Of a stretch of 64,000 bases of DNA, positions 27,792 to 37,602 are shown one piece after another. Position numbers and translations under genes: made by a program. This stretch comes from Synechococcus sp. RS9909 (GTDB taxonomy: Bacteria > Cyanobacteriota > Cyanobacteriia > PCC-6307 > Cyanobiaceae). Positions within the stretch are counted from its first letter, which is position 1; every line of letters starts with the position of its first letter. The DNA lies in the NCBI RefSeq assembly GCF_014279595.1, contig NZ_CP047943.1:1426001-1490000 (forward strand). The letters run 5' to 3'. The notes under the pieces are model-generated. The model was given only the letters and a program-made list of their open reading frames with translations. It did no database searches and was not told the origin of the DNA.

Positions 27792-28898
27792 TCAAAAATT
27801 CTGATCAGAACGGGTCGCGTCCGCCGCCGCGATGGTCACGATGGCGCGGGCCGCCTCCAACGCCCCATCCCTCGGCAGGGCTACCCCGCTGGGAGCGCGC
27901 AGGGGTTGATCCAGTTGCCAGTCGCCACACTCCAGCTGATCACGACGGAGCAGTCGGTGGTATCCATGCAGGCGCAACCCATCGATCAAGGCGGCGGCCT
28001 CAGCGAAGCCGGAGCGTTCCACCACGTGCAGGCCACATCCGGCACTGAGGGCTTCACAGAAGCTGCTGTAGCCGGGCTTGCCGAGGTGGCGCTCGCAGTG
28101 CTTGAGCACATCCAGGGGCCGGACACCAGCCGGCAGCAGCAACACATTGCCGCAGGCCTCGAGCTCGCGGCAGTACTCCGGCTCAGCAGGGGCACTGAGC
28201 AGAAAGCGGTGGGTCGGCCAGCGCCTGAACAGCTCGGGGTTCAACGCCAGGCCAAGGCCACCGAAACCCACAAACACCGTGGTGCGGGGATCTGCAGCGA
28301 GAGCCTCCTGCAGAGCGGCTGGCAAGGGTCGGGTGGGCGACACCGTCAACCCCACGGATCGCTCCGGCACACCCCAGGGCATGGCCAGGGAAAAGGGGCA
28401 GCGGAGCAGCAGGGTCCCCTGCCCGTAGGCCGCAGCTGCAGCCTCGGCATGGCCTGCGAACCGATCGCCCAGAGGGGCATAGATCTCGTCCCAACCGAAA
28501 TTGGCCATCCAGATCAGGGGAGCACCAAGGCGTTGCGCCAGAGCGGCCGCGGCAGGGGGCACATCCCCCACCACCACGACAGGCTCCCCCTGGCTGGCGA
28601 GCCAGGCCGACTCGGCATCCAGCTGCTGCGGCAGCGCCTGTTCGAGTCGCCCCAGCGCGTCGAGAGTGGCGGCGGGATCAGTACCCAGCGCATCCGATTG
28701 CACCATGCCCACGTCCCAGCGCAGGCGTCGCTGCTCCACGGGTAGCCCCCTCAACACCAGGTGCAGAAAGGCGGGATCCACAGCGGAACTGAGCACCAAC
28801 CGGGCTGTGGGTGCCAGGCGATGGAGAGCCGAAAGCACAGCGGCCTGGCGGGCCGCATGCCCGAAGCCATGACTGCTGAGGCAGACATAGATCAACAT
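27792..28898 (-). CDS. glycosyltransferase of GT-B fold
   Basis: A 368-aa protein beginning [18 protein letters not shown], the GHxxR-type loop of GT28/GT1-like GT-B glycosyltransferases. The C-terminal half has TTVFVGFGGLG and the acceptor/donor loop KPGYSSFCEALSAGC, which resembles the nucleotide-sugar site of MurG- and UGT-type enzymes. Donor and acceptor are unknown. The ATG overlaps the last 7 bp of the preceding phosphoesterase gene, so the two are translationally coupled. Confidence 0.8.
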   Translation of the reverse strand: MLIYVCLSSHGFGHAARQAAVLSALHRLAPTARLVLSSAVDPAFLHLVLRGLPVEQRRLRWDVGMVQSDALGTDPAATLDALGRLEQALPQQLDAESAWLASQGEPVVVVGDVPPAAAALAQRLGAPLIWMANFGWDEIYAPLGDRFAGHAEAAAAAYGQGTLLLRCPFSLAMPWGVPERSVGLTVSPTRPLPAALQEALAADPRTTVFVGFGGLGLALNPELFRRWPTHRFLLSAPAEPEYCRELEACGNVLLLPAGVRPLDVLKHCERHLGKPGYSSFCEALSAGCGLHVVERSGFAEAAALIDGLRLHGYHRLLRRDQLECGDWQLDQPLRAPSGVALPRDGALEAARAIVTIAAADATRSDQNF

Positions 28899-29797
28899 GG
28901 CGTCACCTCCTGATGGCGCGGCTGCTCCGACCGCTGCCACAGGGTTTCCGCATAGACGAGGCTGCCTTCGGGCTCATACCAGCGATGGCTCGCATGGGTC
29001 AGCTGCAGGCCATGAAATTCCACCCATGCCCAATGGATCAAGTCACGACCGGCCGCGTCCTGGCCGCAGCGGGGAACACAGGCGGCATTGAGATACGCCG
29101 TGCCACGACGATCCATCAGAAACGTGCTGCGCTCACCCTGGCCGCGCTTGAGGCGGTGATGCATGTGGCCGAACACCACCAGGGGCAGGGGGCGCGTGCT
29201 GCGGATGCGCTCCAGAGCCAGCGCAAGATCCTGATCGCCCCAATCGATGGCAGGCCGCTTCCAGTCTCGACCGCAGAGGCTGGAGACCTCGGAGCCAAGA
29301 CCGCTCGGACCGACATGGGCCAGCACCACCAGCGGCTGATCCAGGGGTGCGCGGGCGGCGGCTTCCACCAGACGCGTCGCCGACTGCTCCAGCTTCAGCG
29401 GCCCATAGACAGCAGTGATGGCTCTCGACAGGTGATAGCCCCCACCGGCACTGCCGGGGCGTGCTCCCAGCACCGACACCGCTGGCTGCGGCACTGACGC
29501 CTCTGAGTCGATGGCAGCGTCCCGGTCCCAGCGGCGCAGATCCCAGGCGCAGTGCCGTGGGCCCAGCAAGTTGAGCTGCTGTTGAAACAGCTGGCCACTG
29601 GCGTCCTTGCCGTGATCGTGATTGCCAAGAATCACCGCCGTCGGCAACGGCAAAGCGGCAATCGCTTTCACCAGGCGCAGATCGCCATCGCTGAGGTCGC
29701 CGACAAAGAGCACAGCATCCGGCTGCAACCGCTGGAGCAGTTGCCGGTCCCGCGGCCCCCACTGGCCATGCAGATCACCAGCGATCGCCAGGCGCAG
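28892..29797 (-). CDS. calcineurin-like metallophosphoesterase (TIGR04168-like), CTG start
   Basis: About 301 aa. The metal site is complete only if translation begins upstream of any usual start: AGDLHGQWG (motif I), [28 protein letters not shown] and FGHMHHRL. No ATG, GTG or TTG occurs between the in-frame TAG near 29840 and motif I; the first TTG (29728) would delete motif I. The most likely start is the CTG at 29797, giving [11 protein letters not shown]. The family is conserved in cyanobacteria with unknown substrate. It is divergent from nadA and coupled to the glycosyltransferase. Confidence 0.82.
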   Translation of the reverse strand: MRLAIAGDLHGQWGPRDRQLLQRLQPDAVLFVGDLSDGDLRLVKAIAALPLPTAVILGNHDHGKDASGQLFQQQLNLLGPRHCAWDLRRWDRDAAIDSEASVPQPAVSVLGARPGSAGGGYHLSRAITAVYGPLKLEQSATRLVEAAARAPLDQPLVVLAHVGPSGLGSEVSSLCGRDWKRPAIDWGDQDLALALERIRSTRPLPLVVFGHMHHRLKRGQGERSTFLMDRRGTAYLNAACVPRCGQDAAGRDLIHWAWVEFHGLQLTHASHRWYEPEGSLVYAETLWQRSEQPRHQEVTPC

Positions 29798-29865
29798 GGA
29801 TGGCGATGCCGGGGGACGCGATGCGATCAGGGGCGATGCCTAGGCTGGATTCATCCTGCCCCGAG

Positions 29866-30840
29866 ATGGTCCCGATGACCGCGGACTCCCCAGCGTCCAC
29901 GGCCGCGACAGCGGTGCCGGCTGACCTTCCCGCCGCCATCGAAGCCCTGCGGCAAGAGCGCCATGCGGTGATCCTGGCGCACTACTACCAGGAACCAGAG
30001 ATCCAGGATGTCGCCGATTTCATCGGAGATTCGCTCGAGCTCTCACGAAAAGCCGCCGCCACCGATGCCGATGTGATCGTGTTCTGTGGCGTTCACTTCA
30101 TGGCGGAAACGGCCAAGATCCTCAGCCCCAACAAAACCGTGCTGCTTCCGGATCTGGAGGCCGGCTGCTCCCTGGCCGACGACTGCCCTGCCGACGCCTT
30201 CGCCGCATTCCGCGCCCAGCATCCCGATCACATCGTCGTCAGTTACATCAACTGCACGGCCGCTGTGAAAGCCCAGAGCGATCTGATCTGCACCAGCAGC
30301 AATGCGGTGGATCTGGTGAAGCAACTCCCCGCCGATCGGCCGATCCTGTTCGCACCCGATCGCAACCTCGGACGCTGGGTGCAACAACAAAGCGGCCGGG
30401 AGCTCACCCTCTGGCCAGGGCGCTGCATCGTGCACGAAACCTTCAGTGAGGAAGCGGTGCTCAAACTGCAGCTCCAACATCCTGAGGCGGAGGTGATCGC
30501 CCACCCGGAATGCCTGGAACCGTTGTTGGATCTGGCCGACTTCATCGGCTCCACCAGCAAGCTGCTGCACCACGCCGAAGCCAGCCCAGCGCCTAGCTTC
30601 ATCGTGCTCACCGAGCCTGGCATCCTCCATCAGATGGAGCAACGCCTTCCCCAGAAAACGTTCCTGTCGGTGCCCGGAATCGATGGCTGCAGCTGCAATA
30701 GCTGCCCCTACATGCGGCTCAACACGCTGGAAAAACTCTGGCGCTGCCTCCACAGCGGCCAACCGGAGATCCAGATGGAGGAAGACCTGCGCCTGCGGGC
30801 ACTGGCGCCGATCCAGAAGATGTTGGAGTTGAGCCTCTGA
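29866..30840 (+). CDS. nadA: quinolinate synthase
   Basis: A 324-aa NadA, which condenses iminoaspartate and dihydroxyacetone phosphate to quinolinate for NAD synthesis. The start [21 protein letters not shown] is diagnostic. Cysteines for the [4Fe-4S] cluster are present in [13 protein letters not shown], in AHPECLEPL and in the late [10 protein letters not shown] region. The ATG at 29866 or 29875 fits. The stop TGA overlaps a CTG that probably starts the exonuclease gene. Confidence 0.95.
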   Translation: MVPMTADSPASTAATAVPADLPAAIEALRQERHAVILAHYYQEPEIQDVADFIGDSLELSRKAAATDADVIVFCGVHFMAETAKILSPNKTVLLPDLEAGCSLADDCPADAFAAFRAQHPDHIVVSYINCTAAVKAQSDLICTSSNAVDLVKQLPADRPILFAPDRNLGRWVQQQSGRELTLWPGRCIVHETFSEEAVLKLQLQHPEAEVIAHPECLEPLLDLADFIGSTSKLLHHAEASPAPSFIVLTEPGILHQMEQRLPQKTFLSVPGIDGCSCNSCPYMRLNTLEKLWRCLHSGQPEIQMEEDLRLRALAPIQKMLELSL

Positions 30841-31814
30841 GCCTGCTGCATCGCACGCCTGAGGGCCTGTATTGCCCGGCGGCCCAGGCCTGGATCGATC
30901 CGCTCCGCCCCGTGCCCCGCGCCCTGATCACCCACGCCCATGCCGACCATGCCCGGCCCGGCTGCGGCGAGTACTGGGCTGTGGCCAGCAGTGAAGCGAT
31001 CCTGCGCCAACGCCTGGGGGCCGAGATTCAACTCCTGCCTGTGGACTACGGCCAGCGGCATCGCATCGGTGACGCCCGGGTGTCGTTTCATTCAGCCGGC
31101 CACGTGCTGGGCAGCGCCCAGATCCGTCTGGAAGCGGGAGGAGAGTGCTGGGTCGTGACCGGCGACTACAAGCGCTGCCCCGATCCAAGCTGCGACCCGT
31201 TCGAGCCGGTGCGTTGCGATGTCTTGATCACCGAAGCGACCTTCGCTTTACCGATCTACCAATGGGGCAGCGGCGCCAAGCTGGCCCGGCAGATCCGCGA
31301 CTGGTGGCAGGCCGACCAGAGCCGCGCCTCGCTGCTCTTCTGCTACTCCTTCGGCAAGGCGCAGCGCGTGCTGGCGGAACTGGCCGCAATCGGAGTGGAG
31401 GAGGAGGTGCTCCTGCACGGTGCCGTGGAGACGGTGACGCGGCACTACCGGGAAGCGGGGGTGCCGATGACGCCCAGCCGGCCCCTGAGTGACCTGCCCC
31501 GCAAGCAATCGATGGACGGACGCTTGGTCCTGGCGCCGCCCTCCGCCCATCGCTCCGCCTGGATGCGGCGATTCAAGGCACCGCAAACCGCCTTTGCCTC
31601 CGGTTGGATGGCCGTGCGCGGCGCCCGCAGGCGACGCGGCTACGAACGGGGTTTCGTGCTCAGCGACCACGCCGACTGGGACGGCCTGATTCGCACGGTG
31701 AAGGAGAGCGGGGCGCGTCAGGTGTACGTGACCCATGGCCATAGCGACGTGCTGGCGCGATATCTCAACGAGGTGGAAGAGATCACGGCAGCACCGCTGC
31801 AATCACTGCCTTAG
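30837..31814 (+). CDS. ligase-associated DNA exonuclease (metallo-beta-lactamase fold), CTG start
   Basis: About 325 aa. The conserved N-terminus [20 protein letters not shown] is followed by the metal site [10 protein letters not shown], then [31 protein letters not shown] and the late SDHADWDGL. This matches the TIGR04122 exonuclease that travels with an ATP-dependent ligase and an Lhr-type helicase. The conserved N-terminus is reached only from the CTG at 30837, which overlaps the nadA stop as CTGA; the first usual start (GTG at 30912) cuts it off. Likely role: 3' end trimming in DNA repair. Confidence 0.87.
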   Translation: MSLLHRTPEGLYCPAAQAWIDPLRPVPRALITHAHADHARPGCGEYWAVASSEAILRQRLGAEIQLLPVDYGQRHRIGDARVSFHSAGHVLGSAQIRLEAGGECWVVTGDYKRCPDPSCDPFEPVRCDVLITEATFALPIYQWGSGAKLARQIRDWWQADQSRASLLFCYSFGKAQRVLAELAAIGVEEEVLLHGAVETVTRHYREAGVPMTPSRPLSDLPRKQSMDGRLVLAPPSAHRSAWMRRFKAPQTAFASGWMAVRGARRRRGYERGFVLSDHADWDGLIRTVKESGARQVYVTHGHSDVLARYLNEVEEITAAPLQSLP

Positions 31815-31839
31815 CGTCAGCGCAAAGTCCTCTGCCTCC

Positions 31840-32199
31840 ATGCGTCCTCTCCTGACGGCCTGTCTCGCTCTCACCACCATGGCCGCAGCGATGCCCCAGC
31901 ACGCCAAAGCCCAGGAGGTGGAGGAGGTGACGATCGAACAGATCCAGACCGTCGTGTTCCCGGCCCAGGGGGATGCAGCGGCGGCGGCGATCTGTGCCGG
32001 CCTGGCCGAAGGCGTGCTCAGCCGCGATGGCATCGGCGTCGATCTGGCCCGGCTGCAACGGGCTCTCTCCCTCACCAGCGACCAAGCGCTGGTGAACCGC
32101 TACGTGAACAGCTTCAACACCACGGCCCAGCAACAACCCGGTTGCAACATCCGCATCACCGATCCTCAGAACACCGATCTCTACCAATGGAATTACTGA
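31840..32199 (+). CDS. small secreted protein, unknown function
   Basis: A 119-aa protein with a clear signal peptide (MRPLLTACLALTTMAAAMPQ, cleavage after AKA near residue 24). The mature part is about 95 residues with two cysteines (in AAICAGLAEGV and QPGCNIRI) that could form one disulfide. It is unrecognised. It sits between the exonuclease and ligase genes on the same strand, with 25-bp and 13-bp gaps, so it interrupts the repair cassette; a role in repair is unlikely because the protein is exported. Confidence 0.75.
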   Translation: MRPLLTACLALTTMAAAMPQHAKAQEVEEVTIEQIQTVVFPAQGDAAAAAICAGLAEGVLSRDGIGVDLARLQRALSLTSDQALVNRYVNSFNTTAQQQPGCNIRITDPQNTDLYQWNY

Positions 32200-32212
32200 T
32201 GGTCTGAACGCT

Positions 32213-33922
32213 GTGCAGGCCTTCGCAGCCCTGGTCGAGGACCTGGACGCCACCACGGGGTCCAAGCGCAAAGTGGCCCTGATCCGTGCGTTCCTCACGA
32301 GCCAGCCAGCTGCCGACGGCGCCTGGGCTCTGCACTTGCTGATCGGTCAGCGCCGCCGGCGCCTGATCAACGGGCGTCGCCTGCGCGAGATTCTGCTCAG
32401 CTGCAGCGCCATGCCGGACTGGCTGTTTGCCGAGTGTCACGGACAGGTGGGGGATTCGGCTGAAACCGTCGCCCTGCTCTGGCCCCAGGTGCAGGGCAAG
32501 CTCACAGAACCTGCCGGCGCCATCCCGGCCACGGTGCGCGCAGGGATCGCAGCGATCGCCAGTGATCCTCCCCTGCACTGGTGGATGGACACCCTCCTGC
32601 CCAGCATCGCCTGCCTGGACAGCGCCCAGCAGAGTGCCGCCATGGTTTGCCTCTGGCAGCACTGCGATCCGAGCCAGCATCTGCTGATCAACAAACTGCT
32701 CACTGGCGGATTCCGCATCGGCGTGGCCCGCGGGTTGGTGGTGCAAGCGATTGCCAGCGGCTTCGAGCTCGAGGAGACGGTCGTGCTCGAGCGTCTGATG
32801 GCACCGCAAAACCCGAGTGCTGCATGGTTCACCCAGCTCACGGTTGCTGCGACAGCGCCCCGTACCGATCGAGGCGCCATCCCCTACCCCTTCTATCTCG
32901 CCAGCCCGCTGCAGCTGGAGGCATTGCGCGACAGCCCGGCCGCAGACTGGTGGGTGGAGCACAAATGGGATGGCATCCGCGGCCAGCTCATCCGCCGCGC
33001 CAGCGGTGTTTTTCTCTGGAGCAGGGGTGAGGAACTGATCAACAGCCAGTTTCCGGAGCTGGTGACGATGGCGGAGTTTTTGCCGCTGAACACGGTGCTG
33101 GATGGGGAGGTGACCTGTTGGCCACAGCAGCATCCCCAGCCCCTGCCGTTCAGCGCCCTGCAGCGGCGTCTGGGTCGCCAACAGGTGGGACGTCGCCTGC
33201 GTTTGGAGTGCCCGGCCGCCTTTGTGGCCTATGACCTGCTCGAGCACGAGGGGGAAGATCTCCGCAGCCGGCCCTTGCATCAGCGCAGGGACCAGTTGCA
33301 GGGCCTTGATCGCAGCGCCATGGAGGAGCCCTGGCGCCTGCGCTGGAGTGAGGCCAAGCCTCTGCAGAGCTGGGAGGAGCTCGAGGAACTCCGCAACCGG
33401 GCGGTCGCCGCCGGGGCGGAGGGCGTGATGCTCAAACATCGAGACTCCCCTTACCTCAGTGGCCGCAAACGGGGGCACTGGTGGAAGCACAAACGGGATC
33501 CGATGGCCCTGGATGCGGTGCTGATCTACGCCCAGGCGGGCAGCGGCCGACGCGCCAACCTCTTCACCGACTACACCTTCGCCCTCTGGGATCGCACCGC
33601 CACCGAACCCGAACAGCACCGGCTGGTCACCTTCGCCAAGGCCTATTCGGGCCTCAACAATGAGGAGATCCTCGAACTCGATCGCTGGATTCGACGCCAC
33701 ACCCGCGAGCGGTTCGGACCGGCACGGGCGGTGGAACCCCACCAGGTGTTCGAGATCGGATTCGAGGGCATCCAGCACTCGAAACGCCACAAGTGCGGCC
33801 TGGCGGTCCGCTTCCCCCGCATTCTGCGCTGGCGCCGTGACCGCACCGCCGAAAGCGCTGACGGCCTCGCCCAGGCGATGGAGCTGGTCAACAGCACCAC
33901 CAGCCCCACTTCAGCGGATTGA
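32213..33922 (+). CDS. ATP-dependent DNA ligase, ligase-associated repair type
   Basis: A 569-aa ATP-dependent ligase. The N-terminal half is the helical DNA-binding domain. The nucleotidyltransferase core starts at EHKWDGIRGQL with the AMP-accepting lysine K251, followed by VLDGEVTCW (motif III), FVAYDLL, EGVMLKHRDSPY (motif IV) and the OB-fold with KHKRDPMALDAVLIYAQ. It seals nicks, here in partnership with the neighbouring exonuclease and helicase (TIGR04120 type). The start is GTG; the stop overlaps the TTG start of the helicase gene. Confidence 0.93.
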   Translation: MQAFAALVEDLDATTGSKRKVALIRAFLTSQPAADGAWALHLLIGQRRRRLINGRRLREILLSCSAMPDWLFAECHGQVGDSAETVALLWPQVQGKLTEPAGAIPATVRAGIAAIASDPPLHWWMDTLLPSIACLDSAQQSAAMVCLWQHCDPSQHLLINKLLTGGFRIGVARGLVVQAIASGFELEETVVLERLMAPQNPSAAWFTQLTVAATAPRTDRGAIPYPFYLASPLQLEALRDSPAADWWVEHKWDGIRGQLIRRASGVFLWSRGEELINSQFPELVTMAEFLPLNTVLDGEVTCWPQQHPQPLPFSALQRRLGRQQVGRRLRLECPAAFVAYDLLEHEGEDLRSRPLHQRRDQLQGLDRSAMEEPWRLRWSEAKPLQSWEELEELRNRAVAAGAEGVMLKHRDSPYLSGRKRGHWWKHKRDPMALDAVLIYAQAGSGRRANLFTDYTFALWDRTATEPEQHRLVTFAKAYSGLNNEEILELDRWIRRHTRERFGPARAVEPHQVFEIGFEGIQHSKRHKCGLAVRFPRILRWRRDRTAESADGLAQAMELVNSTTSPTSAD

Positions 33923-36378
33923 CGGTGCCCTCCCTGCGTTGCCTGGAACCGATTGAACGCTGGTTTGAGCGGAAGGGCTGGCAACCCCTGCCCTTTCAGC
34001 GACGCGCCTGGGACGCCCATCTGGCGGGGGACAGTGGCCTGATTCAGGTGCCGACGGGCTCCGGCAAAACCTATGCGGCGGTGATGGCCCCCATCGCCAG
34101 GATGCTCGCAACACCAGCGGCGGAACGGGGCGTCCGCCTGCTGTACGTCACCCCACTGCGAGCCCTCAGCCGGGACCTGGCCCTGGCCCTGGAGGAACCG
34201 ATCGAGGCGATGGCGTGGCCCCTGACGATCGGCATCCGCAACGGCGATACCACCACAACGGAGCGCAGCCGACAGATCAAGACCCCGCCCGAGATCCTGA
34301 TCACCACAGCCGAATCCCTCTGCGTGCTGCTGGCGGGACGCCACTGCGAACGGCTGTTCCGCAACCTCGAGACGGTGATCCTGGATGAATGGCACGAACT
34401 GGTGGGCAGCAAGCGCGGCATCCAGACCGAGCTGGCCCTGAGCTGGCTCCGCCAGCAGCGGCCAGCTCTGCAGACCTGGGCCATCAGCGCCACGATCGGC
34501 AACCTCAACGAAGCGGCCCGCCATGCCCTCGGCTCCGGGGTCAGGCCCCGGCTGATCACCGGAGCACCGGATCGGCCGCTGCGGATTCAGAGCATCCTTC
34601 CCGACAGCATCGATGGCTTCCCCTGGGGCGGGCACCTGGGGCTGCGCCGCTACGACGACCTGGTCGCCCGCCTGCAACCGGAGGTGAGCACCCTGCTGTT
34701 CACGAACACCCGCAACCAGGCGGAACGCTGGTATCAGTGCCTGCGCTACGCCTGCCCGGAAATGGAGGGCCTGCTCGCCCTGCATCACAGCGCGCTGGAT
34801 CGCCAGGAACGGGAGGCGATCGAAGCCGCGGTGAAGGTCGGGGCCCTGCGCTGGGTGGTCTGCACCAGCTCCCTCGATCTGGGCGTGGATTTTCAACCGG
34901 TGGAACGGGTGGTGCAGATCGGTTCCCCCAAGAACCTGGCCCGCCTGCTGCAACGGGCCGGACGCTCGGCCCACCTGCCGGGGGGCACCTCCCAGGTGCT
35001 GTTCATGCCCACCAACGCCCTGGAACTGCTTGAGCTCAGCGCCGTGCGCCGTGGCCTGAACAACGGCCTGATCGAGGAGCGACGCCCACCGCAGGCGGCC
35101 CTGGATGTGCTGCTGCAACACCTCACCACCCTGGCCTGTGGACCCGGTTTCGAGCCCGAGGCCACCCTGGCGGCGATTCGCAGCACCGCCAGCTTTCAGA
35201 CCCTCAGCGATCCGCACTGGCACTGGTGCCTGCGCTTTCTCCAGCACGGCGGCGACTGCCTCGGCGCCTATCCCCGTTACCGCAAGCTCGAGCAGGCCGA
35301 AGACGGGCGGCTGGTGGTTCGGGACCAGGCGATCGCTCGACTGCACCGGTTCAACATCGGCACGATCACCTCCGCACCGGCCATCCGCGTTCGCTTTGTG
35401 CGTGGCGCCGTGCTCGGCCATGTGGAGGAGACCTTCATCAGCCAGCTGAAGCCGAAGGATGTGTTCTTCTTCGCCGGTCGCCAGCTGGAATTCGTGCGGC
35501 TGCGCGACATGACCGCCTACGTGAAGGCCACCAGTCGCAAAAGCACAGCGGTGCCGGCCTGGGCCGGCGGACAGATGGCCCTCTCCGATCTGCTCACCAA
35601 GCATCTGCGCGAGGAGGTGGCCCGCGCCGGTCGCGAGGAACTCGACACCCCCGAATTGGAGGCGCTGGCGCCGCTTCTGGATCGCCAGCGCGACCTCTCG
35701 ATCCTGCCGCAGGCGGATCAGCTGCTGATCGAAACCTGCCGCAGCCGCGAGGGGCGCCATCTGTTCGCTTACCCCTTCGAAGGGCGCTTTGTGCACGAGG
35801 GGCTCGGGTTTCTCTGGGCCACCCGACTCACCCGCTGGCAGCGGGGCACGATCACGGTGTCGGTGAACGACTACGGCTTCGAGCTGCTGGCACCGCCCAG
35901 CTACCCGATGGAGAGCTTGCTGGACAGCCACCTCGACGACCTCCTCAGCAGCGACGCCCTGGACACCGACCTGGAGCAGGCCCTGAATCTCTCGGAGCTC
36001 TGCCGCCGCCGCTTCCGCAGCATCGCCCAGGTGGCCGGCCTGTTGGTGCAGGGCTATCCGGGCCAGAGCAAAAGCGCCGGTCAGCTGCAGATCAGCGGCG
36101 CCCTGCTCTGGGAGGTGTTCAACAAACACGAACCCACCAATCTGCTCTTGCAGCAGGCGCGGCAGGAGGTGCTTCAGGAACAGCTGGAACTCCCGCGTCT
36201 GCACAAGGCGCTGGATCGGATGCGCCGCGGCGAGGTGGTGCACAGCGCCACTCCCCGCCCGGGTCCCCTCGCCTTTCCCCTGCTCGTGGAGCGTCTCAAC
36301 AACCGGATGAGCAATGAGTCGGTGCTGGAGCGGGTGCAGCGGATGGTGGCAGCAGCGCAGCGCCTGGAAGCGGATTAG
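33919..36378 (+). CDS. ligase-associated DEXH-box DNA helicase (Lhr-like)
   Basis: An 819-aa superfamily 2 helicase of the Lhr-core class (TIGR04121 type). Walker A is PTGSGKT at residues 45-51 and the DEXH box is DEWH at residues 156-159. SAT (motif III), ARLLQRAGRSAHLPGG (motif VI) and the Lhr winged-helix/C-terminal domain follow. It translocates 3' to 5' on single-stranded DNA. The TTG start overlaps the ligase stop as TTGA, and a GTG at 33925 is possible. It forms a unit with the ligase and exonuclease. Confidence 0.93.
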   Translation: MTVPSLRCLEPIERWFERKGWQPLPFQRRAWDAHLAGDSGLIQVPTGSGKTYAAVMAPIARMLATPAAERGVRLLYVTPLRALSRDLALALEEPIEAMAWPLTIGIRNGDTTTTERSRQIKTPPEILITTAESLCVLLAGRHCERLFRNLETVILDEWHELVGSKRGIQTELALSWLRQQRPALQTWAISATIGNLNEAARHALGSGVRPRLITGAPDRPLRIQSILPDSIDGFPWGGHLGLRRYDDLVARLQPEVSTLLFTNTRNQAERWYQCLRYACPEMEGLLALHHSALDRQEREAIEAAVKVGALRWVVCTSSLDLGVDFQPVERVVQIGSPKNLARLLQRAGRSAHLPGGTSQVLFMPTNALELLELSAVRRGLNNGLIEERRPPQAALDVLLQHLTTLACGPGFEPEATLAAIRSTASFQTLSDPHWHWCLRFLQHGGDCLGAYPRYRKLEQAEDGRLVVRDQAIARLHRFNIGTITSAPAIRVRFVRGAVLGHVEETFISQLKPKDVFFFAGRQLEFVRLRDMTAYVKATSRKSTAVPAWAGGQMALSDLLTKHLREEVARAGREELDTPELEALAPLLDRQRDLSILPQADQLLIETCRSREGRHLFAYPFEGRFVHEGLGFLWATRLTRWQRGTITVSVNDYGFELLAPPSYPMESLLDSHLDDLLSSDALDTDLEQALNLSELCRRRFRSIAQVAGLLVQGYPGQSKSAGQLQISGALLWEVFNKHEPTNLLLQQARQEVLQEQLELPRLHKALDRMRRGEVVHSATPRPGPLAFPLLVERLNNRMSNESVLERVQRMVAAAQRLEAD

Positions 36379-36408
36379 CGTCGGTGCGACTTTGCCGTCG
36401 CGGTTCCG

Positions 36409-37602
36409 ATGCCGAGGTCCTGGGATGTCTTTCGCCAGTTCCTGCTGCTGGGTTGCACCTCGTTCGGCGGGCCGGTGGCCCACCTGGGTTATTTCCGTGA
36501 ACGCTTCGTGGCCCGCCAGGGCTGGCTCACGGATGCGGCCTACGCCGACCTCGTGGCCCTCTGCCAGCTGTTACCTGGCCCCGCCAGCTCCCAGGTGGGC
36601 ATCGGTCTTGGCTTGATGCGGGCGGGTTGGCTCGGCGGGCTCGCCGCCTGGATCGGCTTCACCCTTCCCTCGGCGCTGCTGCTGATCATCAGCGCTGCCC
36701 TGCTGGCCGCGCACCCCGACTGGCTGGGTGGTGGCTGGCTGCAGGGGTTGAAGGTGGCGGCCGTGGCCGTGGTGAGCCAGGCGGTGCTCGGGATGCAACG
36801 AAAGCTGGCGCCGGATCGCGCCCGGGCGAGCCTGATGGTGGCAGCAGCGGCGCTCGTGCTGCTGCTGCCCGTGCCCTGGGTGCAGGTGCTGGCGTTGCTG
36901 CTGGGAGCCGGCCTCGGACTGACGGTGCTGGATCCAGCCGACGATCAGCCACGCGATCTCGACCAGGCGCATCACGCGCAGCTGCGCGTTCCGATCGGTC
37001 GAGGTGCGGCACTCCTGATGCTGGTGGCACTGGGAGGCCTGCTGCTGGCCCTGCCGTGGTTGAACGCCAGTGCACGGCCTGTGCTGGTGCAACAGCTCGC
37101 CTCCTTCCTGCAGGCGGGTGCCCTTGTGTTTGGCGGCGGCCACGTGGTGCTGCCCCTGCTGGAGCAGTCCCTGGTGCCTCCGGGCTGGATCAGCCTGGAT
37201 CAGTTTCTGGCGGGCTACGGCGCTGCCCAGGCGGTCCCCGGCCCGATGTTCAGCCTGGCGGCCTTTCTCGGGTTCGACCTCCAGGGAGGGCTGCACGGGG
37301 TCAGCGGCGCCCTTCTGGCGCTGCTCGCCCTGTTCCTGCCCGCCTTCCTGCTGATCGGGGGGGTGCTTCCGTTCTGGAGTGAACTCGGCCGACTGGCCAC
37401 CATGCGGCGGGCGCTTCGGGGCATCAACGCTGCCGTGGTGGGCATCCTTCTGGCGGCCCTGTTCCAACCCGTCTGGCAGGTGGGCATCCGCAGCAGCGCC
37501 GATTTCAGCCTTGGCGTCGCTGCCTTTCTGCTGTTGGTGGCCTGGCGACAACCGGCCTGGCGCGTGGTGCTGCTCTGCGGCCTGATCGGGTTCAGGCTGT
37601 GA
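36409..37602 (+). CDS. chrA: chromate transporter ChrA, two-domain form
   Basis: A 397-aa ChrA of the CHR family with two homologous halves, each starting with a conserved block: FLLLGCTSFGGPVAHLGYFR near residue 10, and the second FLQAGALVFGGGHVVLPLLE near residue 235. LCQLLPGPASSQ and YGAAQAVPGPMFS are the paired signature loops. It exports chromate or a related oxyanion by proton antiport; marine homologues may act on sulfate-like anions. It ends with an 11-bp convergent overlap with the hydrolase gene. Confidence 0.92.
   Translation: MPRSWDVFRQFLLLGCTSFGGPVAHLGYFRERFVARQGWLTDAAYADLVALCQLLPGPASSQVGIGLGLMRAGWLGGLAAWIGFTLPSALLLIISAALLAAHPDWLGGGWLQGLKVAAVAVVSQAVLGMQRKLAPDRARASLMVAAAALVLLLPVPWVQVLALLLGAGLGLTVLDPADDQPRDLDQAHHAQLRVPIGRGAALLMLVALGGLLLALPWLNASARPVLVQQLASFLQAGALVFGGGHVVLPLLEQSLVPPGWISLDQFLAGYGAAQAVPGPMFSLAAFLGFDLQGGLHGVSGALLALLALFLPAFLLIGGVLPFWSELGRLATMRRALRGINAAVVGILLAALFQPVWQVGIRSSADFSLGVAAFLLLVAWRQPAWRVVLLCGLIGFRL

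Noticed and set aside
32156-33790. A 544-codon open frame on the minus strand
   Set aside because: Antisense to the ATP-dependent ligase gene with intact catalytic motifs; no protein-like signature in the antisense product.
33643-36483. A 946-codon open frame on the minus strand
   Set aside because: It is fully antisense to the Lhr-type helicase, whose motifs are complete. Long antisense frames are common in GC-rich genes, and its translation is low in pattern and rich in Gln, Gly, His and Ala.
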